NCBI GenBank assembly: GCA_903832055.1
Contig: CAILAC010000016.1
Location: 1 to 64,000, forward strand
Origin: an uncultured Acidobacteriota bacterium
GTDB taxonomy: Bacteria; Acidobacteriota; Terriglobia; Terriglobales; Acidobacteriaceae
DNA length: 64,000 bases
Direction: 5' to 3'
Shown here: positions 1 through 9,922 of the stretch, piece after piece
Layout of the letters: each line of letters starts with the position of its first letter
Position numbering within the stretch: position 1 is the stretch's first letter
Made by a program: the position numbers and the translations under genes
The notes under the pieces: generated by a model
Database searches by the model: none
Told to the model about the DNA's origin: nothing
What the model saw: only the letters and a program-made list of their open reading frames with translations

Positions 1-141
1 AGAACGGAAGGTGTTCTTCGGGTTGTGCTTGGAAAGCACCTTGGTGATCGCCGCCGTCAACGTCGTCTTCCCGTGATCGATGTGTCCGATCGTGCCTACG
101 TTTACGTGCGGCTTAGAACGGTCAAATTTTTCCTTCGCCAT
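1..141 (-). CDS. tuf: Elongation factor Tu, N-terminal part (cut by window edge)
   Basis: The first 47 codons of EF-Tu are visible, running off the left edge. The sequence begins [20 protein letters not shown] and carries the P-loop GHIDHGKTT (residues 19-27), the GTP-binding signature of EF-Tu, which brings aminoacyl-tRNA to the ribosome. The gene follows fusA by 99 bp on the same strand, as in the classical str operon. Only the N-terminus can be judged. Confidence 0.96.
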   Translation of the reverse strand, partial: MAKEKFDRSKPHVNVGTIGHIDHGKTTLTAAITKVLSKHNPKNTFRS

Positions 142-240
142 AAAGTCCCCAAATCCTTTTCGTATCTTGTGCTCGTGGTGCGTGCTGCCCGTTACCCTTG
201 CGGAGCGCCGGCCATCCGGCTCCAGCCCCAGTTACAAAAC

Positions 241-2322
241 TTACTTGCCCTGCGCGCGTCCGATGATCTCGTCCGCAATCATCCGCGGCGCTTCTTCGTA
301 GCGGGCAAATTGCATCGAGTACGATGCCCGGCCCTGCGTGGAAGAACGAATATCGTTCACGTAACCGAACATTTCCTTGAGCGGCACAATTGCCTTGACC
401 AACTGCGAACCCGCAGCGTGCTCCAGGCTTTCAATGCGACCGCGGCGGGAGTTGATATCGCCAATGATGGTGCCGACAAAATCTTCCGGAACCGTCACTT
501 CGACTGCCATGACCGGCTCAAGCAGAACAGGGCTGGCTTTCTTGGCGGCTTCCTTAAATGCCATCGAACCGGCAATCTTGTAAGCCATTTCGTTTGAATC
601 GACATCGTGATAGCTGCCGTCGTAGAGCGAAACCGTCACATCAACTACAGGGAAGCCAGCGAGAATTCCGCCGTCGAGTGCTTCGCGAATGCCCTGATCG
701 ATAGGCTTGATGAATTCCTTTGGAATCGTGCCGCCCTTGATGTCGTTGATGAATTCGTAGCCCTTGCCTGGTTCGCTCGGTCGGATGCGAATCTTGCAGT
801 GACCATAGTTGCCCGAACCGCCGGTCTGACGAATGTACTTACCTTCAGCCTCAGCCTCTTTGCGGATCGTCTCGCGGAAGGCAACTTTGGGCTCGCCGAC
901 ATTGGCTTCGACCTTGTGCTCGCGCTTCATGCGGTCAACGAGGATTTCAAGATGCAACTCGCCCATGCCGCTGATGATGGTCTGGCCCGAGTCTTCGTCC
1001 GTCTTGACCTTGAAGGTCGGATCTTCATCGGCCAGCTTACTCAGCGCGACGCCCATCTTTTCCTGGTCAGCCTTGGTCTTCGGCTCAATCGCCACCGAGA
1101 TGACCGTGTCCGGGAACGTGATTGCGGAGAGCGCAATGGGAGCCGAAGGAGAGCACAGCGTATCGCCCGTCTTCAGTTCCTTCATGCCTACGCATGCACA
1201 AATATCGCCTGCCATGATTTCAGTGATATCTTCGCGCTTGTTGGCGTGCATCTTCACCAGCCGACCGACGCGTTCCGTCTTGCCCGTACGGGGATTCAAT
1301 ACCGTATCGCCCGTGCGGAGCTGCCCGGAATACACGCGAATAAAGCCCAGCTTGCCAAATGGGTCGTTGATCAGCTTGAAACCCAGCGCAGAAAACGGCT
1401 CACTGTCATCGGAATGACGGACGAACTGCTCTTCGAGATTGTCTGGATTAAGACCGATAATCGGAGGAATATCGAGTGGGCTCGGCAGGTAGTCGACCAC
1501 AGCATCAAGCAGTGTCTGTACGCCCTTGTTCTTGAAGGCCGAACCGCAGAGAACCGGGAAGAGCTTCAGATCGAGCGTTGCCTTGCGGAGGCCAGCCTTC
1601 AGCTGAGCTGAGGTCGGCATCTCGCCATCAAGGAACTGCATCAGAATTTCGTCGTCGGTTTCGGCGACCATCTCGACCAGCTGCATACGGAAGGCTTCCG
1701 CCTTCTTCAGCAGGTTCTCGGGAATCTCTTCGACTGAATACTTGGCGCCCATTGTCTCGTCATGCCAGACAATTGCCTTCATCTCCATCAGATCGATAAC
1801 GCCCTTGAAATTCGCTTCCGCGCCGATCGGAATCTGGATGGCAACCACACGAGCCCCGAGACGCTTGCGCATGGTATCCATGGCCAGCTCGAAGTCCGCG
1901 CCGTTCTTGTCCATCTTGTTCACGAAGCAGATGCGGGGAACGCGATACTTGTCGCCCTGGCGCCAGACAGTTTCAGTCTGCGGCTGTACGCCCGAGACGG
2001 AATCAAACAGCGCCACCGCACCATCCAAAACGCGCAGCGAGCGCTCGACTTCAGCGGTGAAGTCCACGTGGCCCGGAGTATCAATGATATTGACGCGAAT
2101 ATTGTTCCACATGCAGGTTGTAGCAGCGGAGGTGATCGTGATGCCACGCTCCTGCTCCTGCTCCATGTAGTCCATGGTCGCCGTGCCTTCGTGCACTTCG
2201 CCGATACGATGCGTGATGCCCGTATAGAAGAGAATGCGCTCGGTGGCAGTCGTCTTTCCGGCGTCAATATGCGCCATGATTCCGATGTTCCGGCAACGAT
2301 TTAACGGTACTGTGCGAGCCAC
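241..2322 (-). CDS. fusA: Elongation factor G
   Basis: A 693-residue translational GTPase that moves tRNA and mRNA through the ribosome after peptide-bond formation. The P-loop AHIDAGKTT lies at residues 17-25, the G3 motif DTPGH near residue 81 and the G4 motif NKMD near residue 135. The later domains II-V are complete, and length is normal for bacterial EF-G. It lies between rpsG (120 bp upstream) and tuf (99 bp downstream), all on the minus strand, and is probably cotranscribed with them. The many long open frames on the opposite strand are shadows of its biased codon use. Confidence 0.98.
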   Translation of the reverse strand: MARTVPLNRCRNIGIMAHIDAGKTTATERILFYTGITHRIGEVHEGTATMDYMEQEQERGITITSAATTCMWNNIRVNIIDTPGHVDFTAEVERSLRVLDGAVALFDSVSGVQPQTETVWRQGDKYRVPRICFVNKMDKNGADFELAMDTMRKRLGARVVAIQIPIGAEANFKGVIDLMEMKAIVWHDETMGAKYSVEEIPENLLKKAEAFRMQLVEMVAETDDEILMQFLDGEMPTSAQLKAGLRKATLDLKLFPVLCGSAFKNKGVQTLLDAVVDYLPSPLDIPPIIGLNPDNLEEQFVRHSDDSEPFSALGFKLINDPFGKLGFIRVYSGQLRTGDTVLNPRTGKTERVGRLVKMHANKREDITEIMAGDICACVGMKELKTGDTLCSPSAPIALSAITFPDTVISVAIEPKTKADQEKMGVALSKLADEDPTFKVKTDEDSGQTIISGMGELHLEILVDRMKREHKVEANVGEPKVAFRETIRKEAEAEGKYIRQTGGSGNYGHCKIRIRPSEPGKGYEFINDIKGGTIPKEFIKPIDQGIREALDGGILAGFPVVDVTVSLYDGSYHDVDSNEMAYKIAGSMAFKEAAKKASPVLLEPVMAVEVTVPEDFVGTIIGDINSRRGRIESLEHAAGSQLVKAIVPLKEMFGYVNDIRSSTQGRASYSMQFARYEEAPRMIADEIIGRAQGK

Positions 2323-2442
2323 GGTAATTCTTCCTTGCGAACGCTGAGATTCGCTGTTATCAGTGCAACCAATTCTTTGCAGCGGAGCCCGCCTGGGCGC
2401 TTCGCCTTACTGCAATCCCGTTTTGCAACCGGCTATCGCGAG

Positions 2443-2913
2443 TTACCAGCGATAGTGAGCAAAAGCCTTGTTGGCCTCAGCCATGCGGTGCACATCTTCC
2501 TTCTTCTTCATCGCCGCGCCACGACCGTTGGCCGCATCGAGCAACTCGTTGGTCAACTTGTCGACCATACCCTTTTCACCACGGGCACGGCCGTAGGTGA
2601 TGAGCCAGCGAATCGCCAGTGAAGTACGACGCTCTGGAGCCACTTCGATCGGCACCTGATAGTTGGCGCCGCCAACCCGGCGTGACTTCACTTCCAGAAG
2701 CGGCTTGCAGTTCTCGACCGCCTTTTTGAAGAGCTTCAGCGCTTCATCGCCGCCCCGCTGCTCGAGGTTGGTCATCGAGGTGTAGAAGATGCCCTGCGCC
2801 GTCGACTTCTTGCCGCCCCACATCAACGAGTTTACAAACTTGGTGACCAGGGTCGACCCGTAGACCGGGTCCGGTGCGACTTCCCGCTTTGCAATGTGAC
2901 CTTTTCTAGGCAT
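2443..2913 (-). CDS. rpsG: 30S ribosomal protein S7
   Basis: 156 residues, the usual length for S7, which nucleates assembly of the 30S head and contacts tRNA in the E site. It begins [20 protein letters not shown] and keeps the typical [11 protein letters not shown] segment. It sits second in the str operon, between rpsL and fusA. In other bacteria S7 can repress its own operon by binding an mRNA site near its start. I could not confirm such a site by eye here. Confidence 0.97.
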   Translation of the reverse strand: MPRKGHIAKREVAPDPVYGSTLVTKFVNSLMWGGKKSTAQGIFYTSMTNLEQRGGDEALKLFKKAVENCKPLLEVKSRRVGGANYQVPIEVAPERRTSLAIRWLITYGRARGEKGMVDKLTNELLDAANGRGAAMKKKEDVHRMAEANKAFAHYRW

Positions 2914-3002
2914 GTTCCTTCAATTCCTTTGGCCTTGCGGGCCATGTACCTTTCGTACTAAATCCTTAGTCGAATCCCTGAACCCGCCTGGGCGCTGGTC
3001 GA

Positions 3003-3413
3003 CTACTTCTTCTTACCCTTGGCTGCCGGTGCCGCTGCGCCGCCCTTGCCGCGTTTGGCTCCGTACTTTGAACGGCTCTGCTTGCGGTTGGCCACGCCTA
3101 CCGAGTCAAGCGTGCCGCGGACAACGTGATAGCGCACACCAGGCAGATCCTTCACACGGCCGCCGCGGATGAGCACGATCGAGTGCTCCTGCAGGTTGTG
3201 GCCGATGCCGGGGATGTAGGTGGTGACTTCGATGCCATTCGTCAACCGCACGCGAGCAACCTTGCGCAGTGCCGAGTTGGGCTTTTTGGGGGTCTGGGTA
3301 TAGACGCGGGTGCAAACGCCACGACGCTGCGGCGAGGCCTGCAGTGCCGGTGAGGCCGTCTTGTAGCGAGGCGCCGTGCGCCCTTTGCGAACCAACTGAT
3401 TAAACGTAGGCAA
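3003..3413 (-). CDS. rpsL: 30S ribosomal protein S12 (TTG start)
   Basis: S12 is the decoding-centre ribosomal protein. The conserved beginning [11 protein letters not shown] directly follows a TTG codon at 3411-3413, which is preceded by GAGGAG seven bases upstream. I therefore take TTG as the start (136 residues) rather than the TTG five codons earlier, which would overlap the ribosome-binding site. The loop [17 protein letters not shown], which includes the lysine linked to streptomycin response, is intact. The lysine- and alanine-rich C-terminal tail makes it about a dozen residues longer than the E. coli protein. It is the first gene of the str operon here; rpoBC is not adjacent. Confidence 0.96.
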   Translation of the reverse strand: MPTFNQLVRKGRTAPRYKTASPALQASPQRRGVCTRVYTQTPKKPNSALRKVARVRLTNGIEVTTYIPGIGHNLQEHSIVLIRGGRVKDLPGVRYHVVRGTLDSVGVANRKQSRSKYGAKRGKGGAAAPAAKGKKK

Positions 3414-3992
3414 AATACAACTCCTCAAAACCCGACTGCCCTGTCAAGGCCGTCTCAAAACCGTTTTCTGCACACGCGCACCAAAATCCGGCTTCTTCGC
3501 AGGTGCTCCGGAAAAACCGGGGCGCACACATGCAGAAGCCATCAGTTGCTGCTTCGCGTCTGCCCTCGTACCAAAATCAGACGAAAACCCGGACGGTGAC
3601 CGTACGCTCCCTTGATTTCCCGGAGGTCGATTCCGTTTCCTGAGTTTCGGCCTGCATAATCCTCCAAGGTGGAGGGTGTCGCAGGCACCGTAGCGAAAAG
3701 CCCCAGCCCGCACAAGATCGAGCAAATTCAGAGCTTTAGTGGGAGGCCGACTTCGCCATACCCCTAGCGGTTTCTCGTCCTACCGTAATCTCAGGATGCC
3801 CCAAAACTCGGTATGAGAATCGCTTTGCGCACTCACCGCATACAACACGCGCATGAGTCCGCTCTTGTGGAACCTTCTTACGATAACAAGAATCCGGGGG
3901 GAGGTCAATGGATTCGAGCTGTAGTTGATGAAAAATGCGCAGTAAATCACGTGTCTGCAAATTATCTTTGGTTACGGCCTATTGGAGAGTGC
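3414..3992. other. Gene-poor spacer upstream of rpsL
   Basis: About 580 bp between the rpsL start and the end of the nucleoside hydrolase gene, presumably holding the str-operon promoter and leader on the minus strand. The clearest structure is a stem, CCTCCA (3661-3666) with TGGAGG (3670-3675), nested in GCCTGC (3650-3655)/GCAGGC (3681-3686). No tRNA or credible protein gene was recognised. A 26-codon frame (3577-3657, minus) follows a GGAGG motif but has no further support. Confidence 0.5.
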
Positions 3993-5000
3993 TCATTTGG
4001 CCGTGACACCCAGCCGTGTCGTCAGCAGTTCGAGGAATCCAGCCTCATTTGATTGCATACAGACCTGGGCATTGGGGCTCCCCTCAACTTTTCGGGTAAA
4101 CCCCTTTTCGTCCACCTCGAGCCGCATCGGCTCCATGGGGCAGAGGTCTGGGCGAAAGGTATACGCCGCAGCAATCGGATCGAAGAGCGTCGGTGTGGGG
4201 TTGTGATCCCAGGAGTGGGCGGCCCACTGGTGGTAAAGAAGAGTGATCTGGTCGGTGAGGGGACTTCCCGTGGCGAAAATTGATTCGCGTGCCATAGACA
4301 CGAGGTGAATCTGCGTGGAATCGAGCGGTGCCAGGTACAGCGGCACTCCGGCGAGCAGCAGCTTGGCTGCGTCTTTGGGATCGCGATTGATGTTCCACTC
4401 GGCATCTGCCGGCCGTTGCTCGCCGTTTTTGCCGTCGTACCCGCGATTGATCGAACCGCCCATCATCACCACCCGCTTGAGTTTGCGGAAGGCTGCGGGC
4501 TCGCGGTCAATGGCTGCGCCAACATTAAAGAGGGGTCCAAGCGCAATCAGCGTGACCTGGCCGGGGTGGCTGCGGATAGCTGTGAGCATCGCTGCAACAC
4601 CATCACGATGCTTCCTTTCAGGAAACTGCCGCGCGTAGGGCGCCTGGGTCAGCACGTTGTCGGTTTCTGTATGAACCCCGGCCGTCACGGGAATTGTCTT
4701 TTCGCCCGTCGCGGCAAGAAACCGGTCTACCAGGCGAGCGCGCGTCTCCGTGTCACCAAAGGCTGTAGAAATTCCCAGGACTTTGACTTCCGGGCTGCGC
4801 AGGATAAGCCCCAGAGCGAATGCATCATCAATATCGTCACCGATATCGGTGTCGATCCAGACCAGTTGAGGTTCGCGGCCCGGTGCCGCGGTCGATTGGC
4901 TCTGCGCGCGCCCCGGATTTGAAGCAGCAGCCATCCAGGCCAGGGCGCCCAGCATCAGGCAGGGAATCAGCCGCCAACGGTCATAATCCACAGTCCTCAT
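3993..5000 (-). CDS. Exported nucleoside hydrolase (IunH family)
   Basis: A 335-residue protein of the inosine/uridine-preferring nucleoside hydrolase family, which cleaves the N-glycosidic bond of ribonucleosides. The calcium-binding signature DTDIGDDIDDAFAL lies at residues 50-63; it has a two-residue insertion relative to the canonical DxDxGxDDA spacing, a variant I associate with a subfamily. A hydrophobic stretch at residues 11-30 suggests export, so it may salvage external nucleosides. The ATG at 4998-5000 lies only one base after an AGGAG, so the GTG at codon 4 is an alternative start. It diverges from the sensor-phosphatase gene. Confidence 0.88.
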   Translation of the reverse strand: MRTVDYDRWRLIPCLMLGALAWMAAASNPGRAQSQSTAAPGREPQLVWIDTDIGDDIDDAFALGLILRSPEVKVLGISTAFGDTETRARLVDRFLAATGEKTIPVTAGVHTETDNVLTQAPYARQFPERKHRDGVAAMLTAIRSHPGQVTLIALGPLFNVGAAIDREPAAFRKLKRVVMMGGSINRGYDGKNGEQRPADAEWNINRDPKDAAKLLLAGVPLYLAPLDSTQIHLVSMARESIFATGSPLTDQITLLYHQWAAHSWDHNPTPTLFDPIAAAYTFRPDLCPMEPMRLEVDEKGFTRKVEGSPNAQVCMQSNEAGFLELLTTRLGVTAK

Positions 5001-5115
5001 TCTCCTACGACCTCTCCGTTTTCAGTTTGCCAATCCAAACCTGTCTTCAATTGGCCCAGACGCGAGACAAACAGACCTTCGTACAGTAGCATCAAGGCAC
5101 GTTCCAGAGCCAGAA

Positions 5116-7239
5116 TTGAAGCCATTTCTGCAACCCTCATCAACGGATACGATTGTGCCAACGCCCGCGCCTTCAAAAGTTCGCAGAATGATACTTCTGA
5201 TAGCCCTCTGCATTGGAGTCGCGCCTTGTTTTGCCGAGGCGACTGCGGCACCTGCTCCTGCGGCAGTTGTGCTTGCTCCCACGACGGCCGGTTTTGACCT
5301 GGAACGCGATCGGGAACCAGTCATCTCGCTCGACGGGCTATGGCGATTCCATCCCGGCGACGACCCCGACATGAGCAAGGGCTGGGCTAGCCCCACATTC
5401 GATGATTCCAGCTGGAGCCTGCTGCGCAGCGACCGCTCCTGGAGCGAGCAGGGATACCCGGGGATGAGCGGATTTGGCTGGTATCGCTTCGATGTGACGC
5501 AGGCGGCCGGAGACGGACCCGTCGCCATGATGCTCGCCCCCATCCTGACCAGCTACGAAGTCTACGTTGACGGAAAGTTGGTCGGCACGGCCGGCAAGAT
5601 GCCCCCCGCCATCGCACCCTTTGGCATGTTCCAGTTTCACGAGTTTCCTCTGGCCGACGGAACCACCCTCGCACAGCATCCATCAGCGCGGACAATCCAC
5701 GTCGCGCTTCGGGTTTGGCATTCAGAGATTTGGGCCGGCTACATTGGCGGCGGCCCATCTCAATCCGGCAGCCTGGCCGGCTCCACCAGCATGATCCATG
5801 CCGAAATGACGCATCGCCGCAATCTACAGCGCTTCATTTTCGTTGACAGCTATTCGTACAGCATCGTTGCTACGCTGGTCGGACTGACCATCTTTGGGCT
5901 GTTCTGTTTCCGCCCCCGGGAGCGCGAATACCTGTGGTTTGCCATCCTGCTGATTTCCGCAGCCATGGATCAGGCTTTCACGATCATCTATAACGTCTAT
6001 GCATTCTTGCCCGTACCTCTCTATGACCTGTTTGACAGTTCCTTGACTGCTCTCAATCAGGTTGCCGGTTTGGCATTCTTTTCGATTGTGTTGCGCGCCC
6101 GCCGTGACAGAATCTGGACTGCATGTCTGGCGCTCGCGCTGGTCTCACCAATCTTCAATGTCCTCTATTGGCCGGGCTGGCTCTCCGTCCCGACATCTGC
6201 CGCCCTCAGCCTGCTTTGCGTCTTGCCGTCCTCGCTTTGGGTTCTGGCAATTCTGTTGCGAAGAGCGTTTGACCGCGACCCCGACGCAACCCTGCTAACG
6301 ATTCCTACAGTGCTGTACCACGGCGTCTTTTTCCTGCTGAATACTGCTATCCTGCTGAGCCAGGGTGGCTGGGCCAAAATTCCGGATATCCTTCTCGAAC
6401 CGCTGCCGTTGCCGCCCTTCACCATGCACTGGCAAATCCTGGTGGACCTCGTCTTCCTCATCGCGCTGCTGGCTTTTCTCATCCGTCGCTTCACCATGGC
6501 AAGGCAAGGCGAAGAGCGCTACACCGGCCAGTTGGAGGCCGCACGTCAGGTTCAACAGGTGCTGCTTCCTGAAGCCATTCCCCAGGTGAGCAGTTTTGCC
6601 GTTGACTGCATCTATCGCCCGGCCGAGGTTGTCGGTGGAGACTTCTTCCAGATACTGCACAGCAGTGAGGGCGACCTGCTGATCGTCGTCGGCGATGTTG
6701 CCGGCAAAGGCATCGCGGCAGCCATGATGGTTTCGGTGCTGGTGGGCGCAATTCGGGCCGAGGTCGAGCACACTTCAGACCCCGTAAACCTGCTTTCATC
6801 CTTGAATGACCGCATGCACGGCCGATCAGAAAGCGGTGTCACCACCTGCCTTTGCGCCCGGCTCACGGTCGACGGAGAATTCTCCATGGCCAGCGCAGGC
6901 CATCTGCCGCCATACCTCAACGGCCGCGAGCTGACGACGCCGGGAGCGTTTCCATTGGGTGTGATTCCTGACCAGACATACGAAAGGGTGGCCCTTCAGT
7001 GCATGCCCGGTGATCGCCTGACGTTTGTCTCCGATGGCGTCGTTGAAGCGCAGAACAAATTCGGCGAGTTGCTCGGCTTTGAACGAACCCAGGCCATGAG
7101 CATGCTCCAGGCTGCAGAGATTGCCGACGCCGCCAGCCTCTTTGGGCAGATCGACGACATTACTGTTGTGACCATTGAATTCCGTGGCAATGGCTTTGAG
7201 GCTTTTTCCCCCATTGGGATTCGGGTGACCGAAGCATGA
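5116..7239 (+). CDS. 7TM sensor protein with SpoIIE/PP2C phosphatase domain
   Basis: A predicted transmembrane serine phosphatase. Residues about 25-45 form a signal peptide. Residues about 60-215 form a beta-sandwich resembling the sugar-binding domain of GH2 enzymes (GLWRFHPGDDP, FDDSSWSLL). Residues 240-460 contain seven hydrophobic segments (7TMR-DISM type), and residues about 490-690 are a PP2C/SpoIIE phosphatase with the metal-binding motifs EVVGGDFF and GDVAGKG and a late DDITVV. Such proteins usually act in partner-switching signalling with anti-sigma antagonists, though no partner genes lie nearby. The TTG at 5116 is weak; ATG at 5188 gives a better signal peptide. The stop overlaps the next start (ATGA). 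Confidence 0.87.
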   Translation: MKPFLQPSSTDTIVPTPAPSKVRRMILLIALCIGVAPCFAEATAAPAPAAVVLAPTTAGFDLERDREPVISLDGLWRFHPGDDPDMSKGWASPTFDDSSWSLLRSDRSWSEQGYPGMSGFGWYRFDVTQAAGDGPVAMMLAPILTSYEVYVDGKLVGTAGKMPPAIAPFGMFQFHEFPLADGTTLAQHPSARTIHVALRVWHSEIWAGYIGGGPSQSGSLAGSTSMIHAEMTHRRNLQRFIFVDSYSYSIVATLVGLTIFGLFCFRPREREYLWFAILLISAAMDQAFTIIYNVYAFLPVPLYDLFDSSLTALNQVAGLAFFSIVLRARRDRIWTACLALALVSPIFNVLYWPGWLSVPTSAALSLLCVLPSSLWVLAILLRRAFDRDPDATLLTIPTVLYHGVFFLLNTAILLSQGGWAKIPDILLEPLPLPPFTMHWQILVDLVFLIALLAFLIRRFTMARQGEERYTGQLEAARQVQQVLLPEAIPQVSSFAVDCIYRPAEVVGGDFFQILHSSEGDLLIVVGDVAGKGIAAAMMVSVLVGAIRAEVEHTSDPVNLLSSLNDRMHGRSESGVTTCLCARLTVDGEFSMASAGHLPPYLNGRELTTPGAFPLGVIPDQTYERVALQCMPGDRLTFVSDGVVEAQNKFGELLGFERTQAMSMLQAAEIADAASLFGQIDDITVVTIEFRGNGFEAFSPIGIRVTEA

Positions 7240-7916
7240 TTTCCGCTGATTCGAATAGCATTCGGCGCTCCGATGCTGAACTCGTTCAGATCGTCGATGC
7301 CGCCTTTGCCGATTCTGCAGCGCGTAGTGGCGGGCATCTGGCCTGCCGCCCCGGCTGCACCCAATGCTGCCACGGAGCGTTTGCCATCAACCCGCTCGAC
7401 GCAGCCCGGCTGCGTAATGCGATAGCTTCGCTTCTCTTGGAAAACCCCGCAAAAGCAGCCGAAATTGAAACGCGAGCGCGGGCCTACATCAGCGAGTTCG
7501 GCGCCAGTTTCCCTGGCGACCGCCAGACCGGTCTGCTCGATGAAAGCGAAGAAGCGCAGGCCGCCTTTGATGATTTCGCCAACGAAGCAGCCTGCCCCGC
7601 GCTCAACCCAGCAACCGGCCTCTGCGATGTATATGATGCCCGCCCTATGACCTGCCGCGTCTTTGGCCCGCCGGTGCGCATGAACAATTCTCCAGCAGAA
7701 GCCGATGAGGGCGAAGAGGGCCTGGCCGTCTGCGAGCTTTGTTTCACCACAGCCTCACCCGCAGAGATTGCCGCCGCCGAGATGCACGTTCCCATCCGCG
7801 AAGAAGAGCAATTGCTTGAAGTCCTGGAGCAGCAAACAGGCATCCAGCCAAGAGACACCATCGTTGCCTATTGCCTGCTGCCGTCTGCACCTACTGCTTC
7901 TTCAGCACCACGGTAG
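7236..7916 (+). CDS. YkgJ-type CxxxCxxCC metal-binding protein
   Basis: 226 residues with the cysteine cluster CRPGCTQCC (C37, C41, C44, C45), followed by CPALNPATGLCDVYDARPMTC and a further CELC. This is the pattern of the YkgJ/Fli-type zinc or iron-chelating family (CxxCxxCC), whose biochemical role is not settled. It overlaps the preceding phosphatase gene by four bases (ATGA), so the two are translated together and may work together. Its last 26 bases overlap the convergent DUF3857 gene. Confidence 0.85.
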   Translation: MISADSNSIRRSDAELVQIVDAAFADSAARSGGHLACRPGCTQCCHGAFAINPLDAARLRNAIASLLLENPAKAAEIETRARAYISEFGASFPGDRQTGLLDESEEAQAAFDDFANEAACPALNPATGLCDVYDARPMTCRVFGPPVRMNNSPAEADEGEEGLAVCELCFTTASPAEIAAAEMHVPIREEEQLLEVLEQQTGIQPRDTIVAYCLLPSAPTASSAPR

Positions 7917-9864
7917 CCTTCTCGTCCGAGAGGATCACACCCTCAAGATGGGCAAAGTCCGCCTGCCGGGCAGCGGGCAACTGGACCTGCTTCACCGTAT
8001 AGTCGCGCTCGTAATGGAGCGTTTGGTCTTTGGCCGTCACAGTCGAGTGGTAGCTGGCAAAGTCCGTATCAAGATTCACGGGGTCGGGCATATCGTCCAC
8101 CGCATACCCGTCGGGAATCGTGATGTCATAGCTGTCGTGCCAGCGCCCGACCGCCTCCAGGTCAATCGCCACCGTGCGGGGCTTGTTGTCTGAGGGTAAA
8201 GTATCCGTGCCGACAACGCGCGGCCGCACCAGCAGCAGTGGGCCTGCCTGATGCGCATACTGGTGGGCAGTCAACTTGTAGTGAAACTCCAGCGGCTGAT
8301 CGAGCGCCGTCGGCTGCACATATTGCAGCGAATCAAGCACCACCCCCGGGATGGACCGCGCTACCTGCGCCTCCCAATACTCGTGCCGCTCCTTTTCGTC
8401 TGAATACTTGAGGAACATGCGGAGATCGGCTCCTCCCGGCCCTGAATGCGACGTGTCCACCGAGCCACTGATTGTGCCATCCGGCAGCAGAGTAAATACG
8501 CCCTTGCGCACCATGCCATTGCTCTCCGGTGAAAGCACCGGCAGGCCAATCACCTGGCTCGACGGCCCCGCCGCCAGAATTCCAAAGCTGCCCTGCTCAT
8601 AAGAGGGCAGATTCCCGACCGGCGTTCGCTCATTGGTCGGATCAAAGAAGAGATAGCGCTTGCCGTCATCGCCCTTGACGATGGCTTTCAGGTGCGGGTC
8701 CTGTACCTCCGCCGGAATCTCGATCGCCGTAATCATGTGATTGCCTATGAGCGACGGAGCTTCAGGATCGACGATGCCTCGGCGATCGTCTACCGGGACG
8801 TAAAATGCATGAATCCCCGCAACCTGCAGCATGGAAATCACCAGGGTTGACTTGTCTTTGCAATCCCCATACTGATTTCGAAAAATGTCAGCCGCCCGGT
8901 TTGCCTGCAGCCCGCCAATCCCACGCATCACAACAAAGTAGCGAATATCTTTCTGGATCGACTCAGTGATCCGGCTCAGCTTCGTGTAAAAATCCGGAGC
9001 ACCTGCAATGAGCGCTTGCACTTTGGCCGTGATTTCTGGCGAGGGCGCTGGCCGGTCCGCTTCAAGATTTGTAACCCACTGACCAATGGCGCGCCACTGG
9101 TTGCCTTTGCCATCGACGGCCGCCTCGCCCCATTGCACTGACATGCGCGCAGCCAGCGCCCCCCATTCAGGACGGGAAGGTATATCGCGCAGGATCAGCG
9201 AGGGCATATCCTTCACTTCCCACCGCCAGTGGTTGGGGGCCACCTCGGTTGGCGTCACACCCTTGTAGTTGTGCCACGCCACGGAGTGCCCTCGGCCCGC
9301 CGGCAGATCCACCTCCATTGCCTGATACACCGCCGGAATGCCGTTCTGAATATGCCAGACCGCCTCCTGCAGATAAGGCTCAAGCAACTCTTCGGTCTCA
9401 CAGATCACGACCGCACCCACATCGACAGCGGGCGGATGCGCAATGCGCGACTTCCGCGTCGACAGCATCACAGGAACTCCGGTATCGCCCTCTTCAGTGA
9501 AGTCCGAGTCCTGGGCCATATATTGCTTTTCATCCGCGCCAATCGTCCAAACGCGAAAATAGTTGATCTTCTCGTCCACGTCGTAGGAGACTTCGCAGGT
9601 ATTGTGGCGGCCTTGCGGCTTGAGAATGCGAATGGCTTCCCTCTCCCGCTCGACGGACCGCCCCTGATTATCCACGGTCTCCACGTACTCGTCATACAGA
9701 ATGATGGCCGAATTATCAGCTGCGTAGGCTGGCGTCTTGGTCCGGACTGCATCCAGACCCCACTGTGGCACGGCTTTGTCATGGCCAAAAATGGAGGCGA
9801 CACTCGGCACCGCCATCAGACTTGCCATCAGTACAGTCATCGCAAGACTACGTAACCTTCGCAT
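7891..9864 (-). CDS. DUF3857/transglutaminase-like exported protein
   Basis: 657 residues with a signal peptide (residues 1-24). There is an N-terminal DUF3857 beta-rich domain (about 50-240) and a transglutaminase-like core containing YGDCKDKS with Cys335 as the presumed catalytic residue, followed by a beta-sandwich C-terminus. Such proteins are periplasmic or outer-membrane associated. Their substrate is unknown, but the fold catalyses thiol-based amide transfer or proteolysis. It lies 58 bp downstream of a paralog on the same strand, so the two are probably cotranscribed. Its 3' end overlaps the convergent YkgJ-type gene. Confidence 0.88.
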   Translation of the reverse strand: MRRLRSLAMTVLMASLMAVPSVASIFGHDKAVPQWGLDAVRTKTPAYAADNSAIILYDEYVETVDNQGRSVEREREAIRILKPQGRHNTCEVSYDVDEKINYFRVWTIGADEKQYMAQDSDFTEEGDTGVPVMLSTRKSRIAHPPAVDVGAVVICETEELLEPYLQEAVWHIQNGIPAVYQAMEVDLPAGRGHSVAWHNYKGVTPTEVAPNHWRWEVKDMPSLILRDIPSRPEWGALAARMSVQWGEAAVDGKGNQWRAIGQWVTNLEADRPAPSPEITAKVQALIAGAPDFYTKLSRITESIQKDIRYFVVMRGIGGLQANRAADIFRNQYGDCKDKSTLVISMLQVAGIHAFYVPVDDRRGIVDPEAPSLIGNHMITAIEIPAEVQDPHLKAIVKGDDGKRYLFFDPTNERTPVGNLPSYEQGSFGILAAGPSSQVIGLPVLSPESNGMVRKGVFTLLPDGTISGSVDTSHSGPGGADLRMFLKYSDEKERHEYWEAQVARSIPGVVLDSLQYVQPTALDQPLEFHYKLTAHQYAHQAGPLLLVRPRVVGTDTLPSDNKPRTVAIDLEAVGRWHDSYDITIPDGYAVDDMPDPVNLDTDFASYHSTVTAKDQTLHYERDYTVKQVQLPAARQADFAHLEGVILSDEKATVVLKKQ

Positions 9865-9922
9865 CGGTACCCTCCACCGTTCCTGATCAATCTAAACTTT
9901 ATGGCTGTGCCCAAACGCCCGC

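Noticed and set aside
3577-3657. 26-codon frame after GGAGG in the rpsL leader
   Set aside because: The spacing to the ATG is only three bases and the peptide resembles nothing known.
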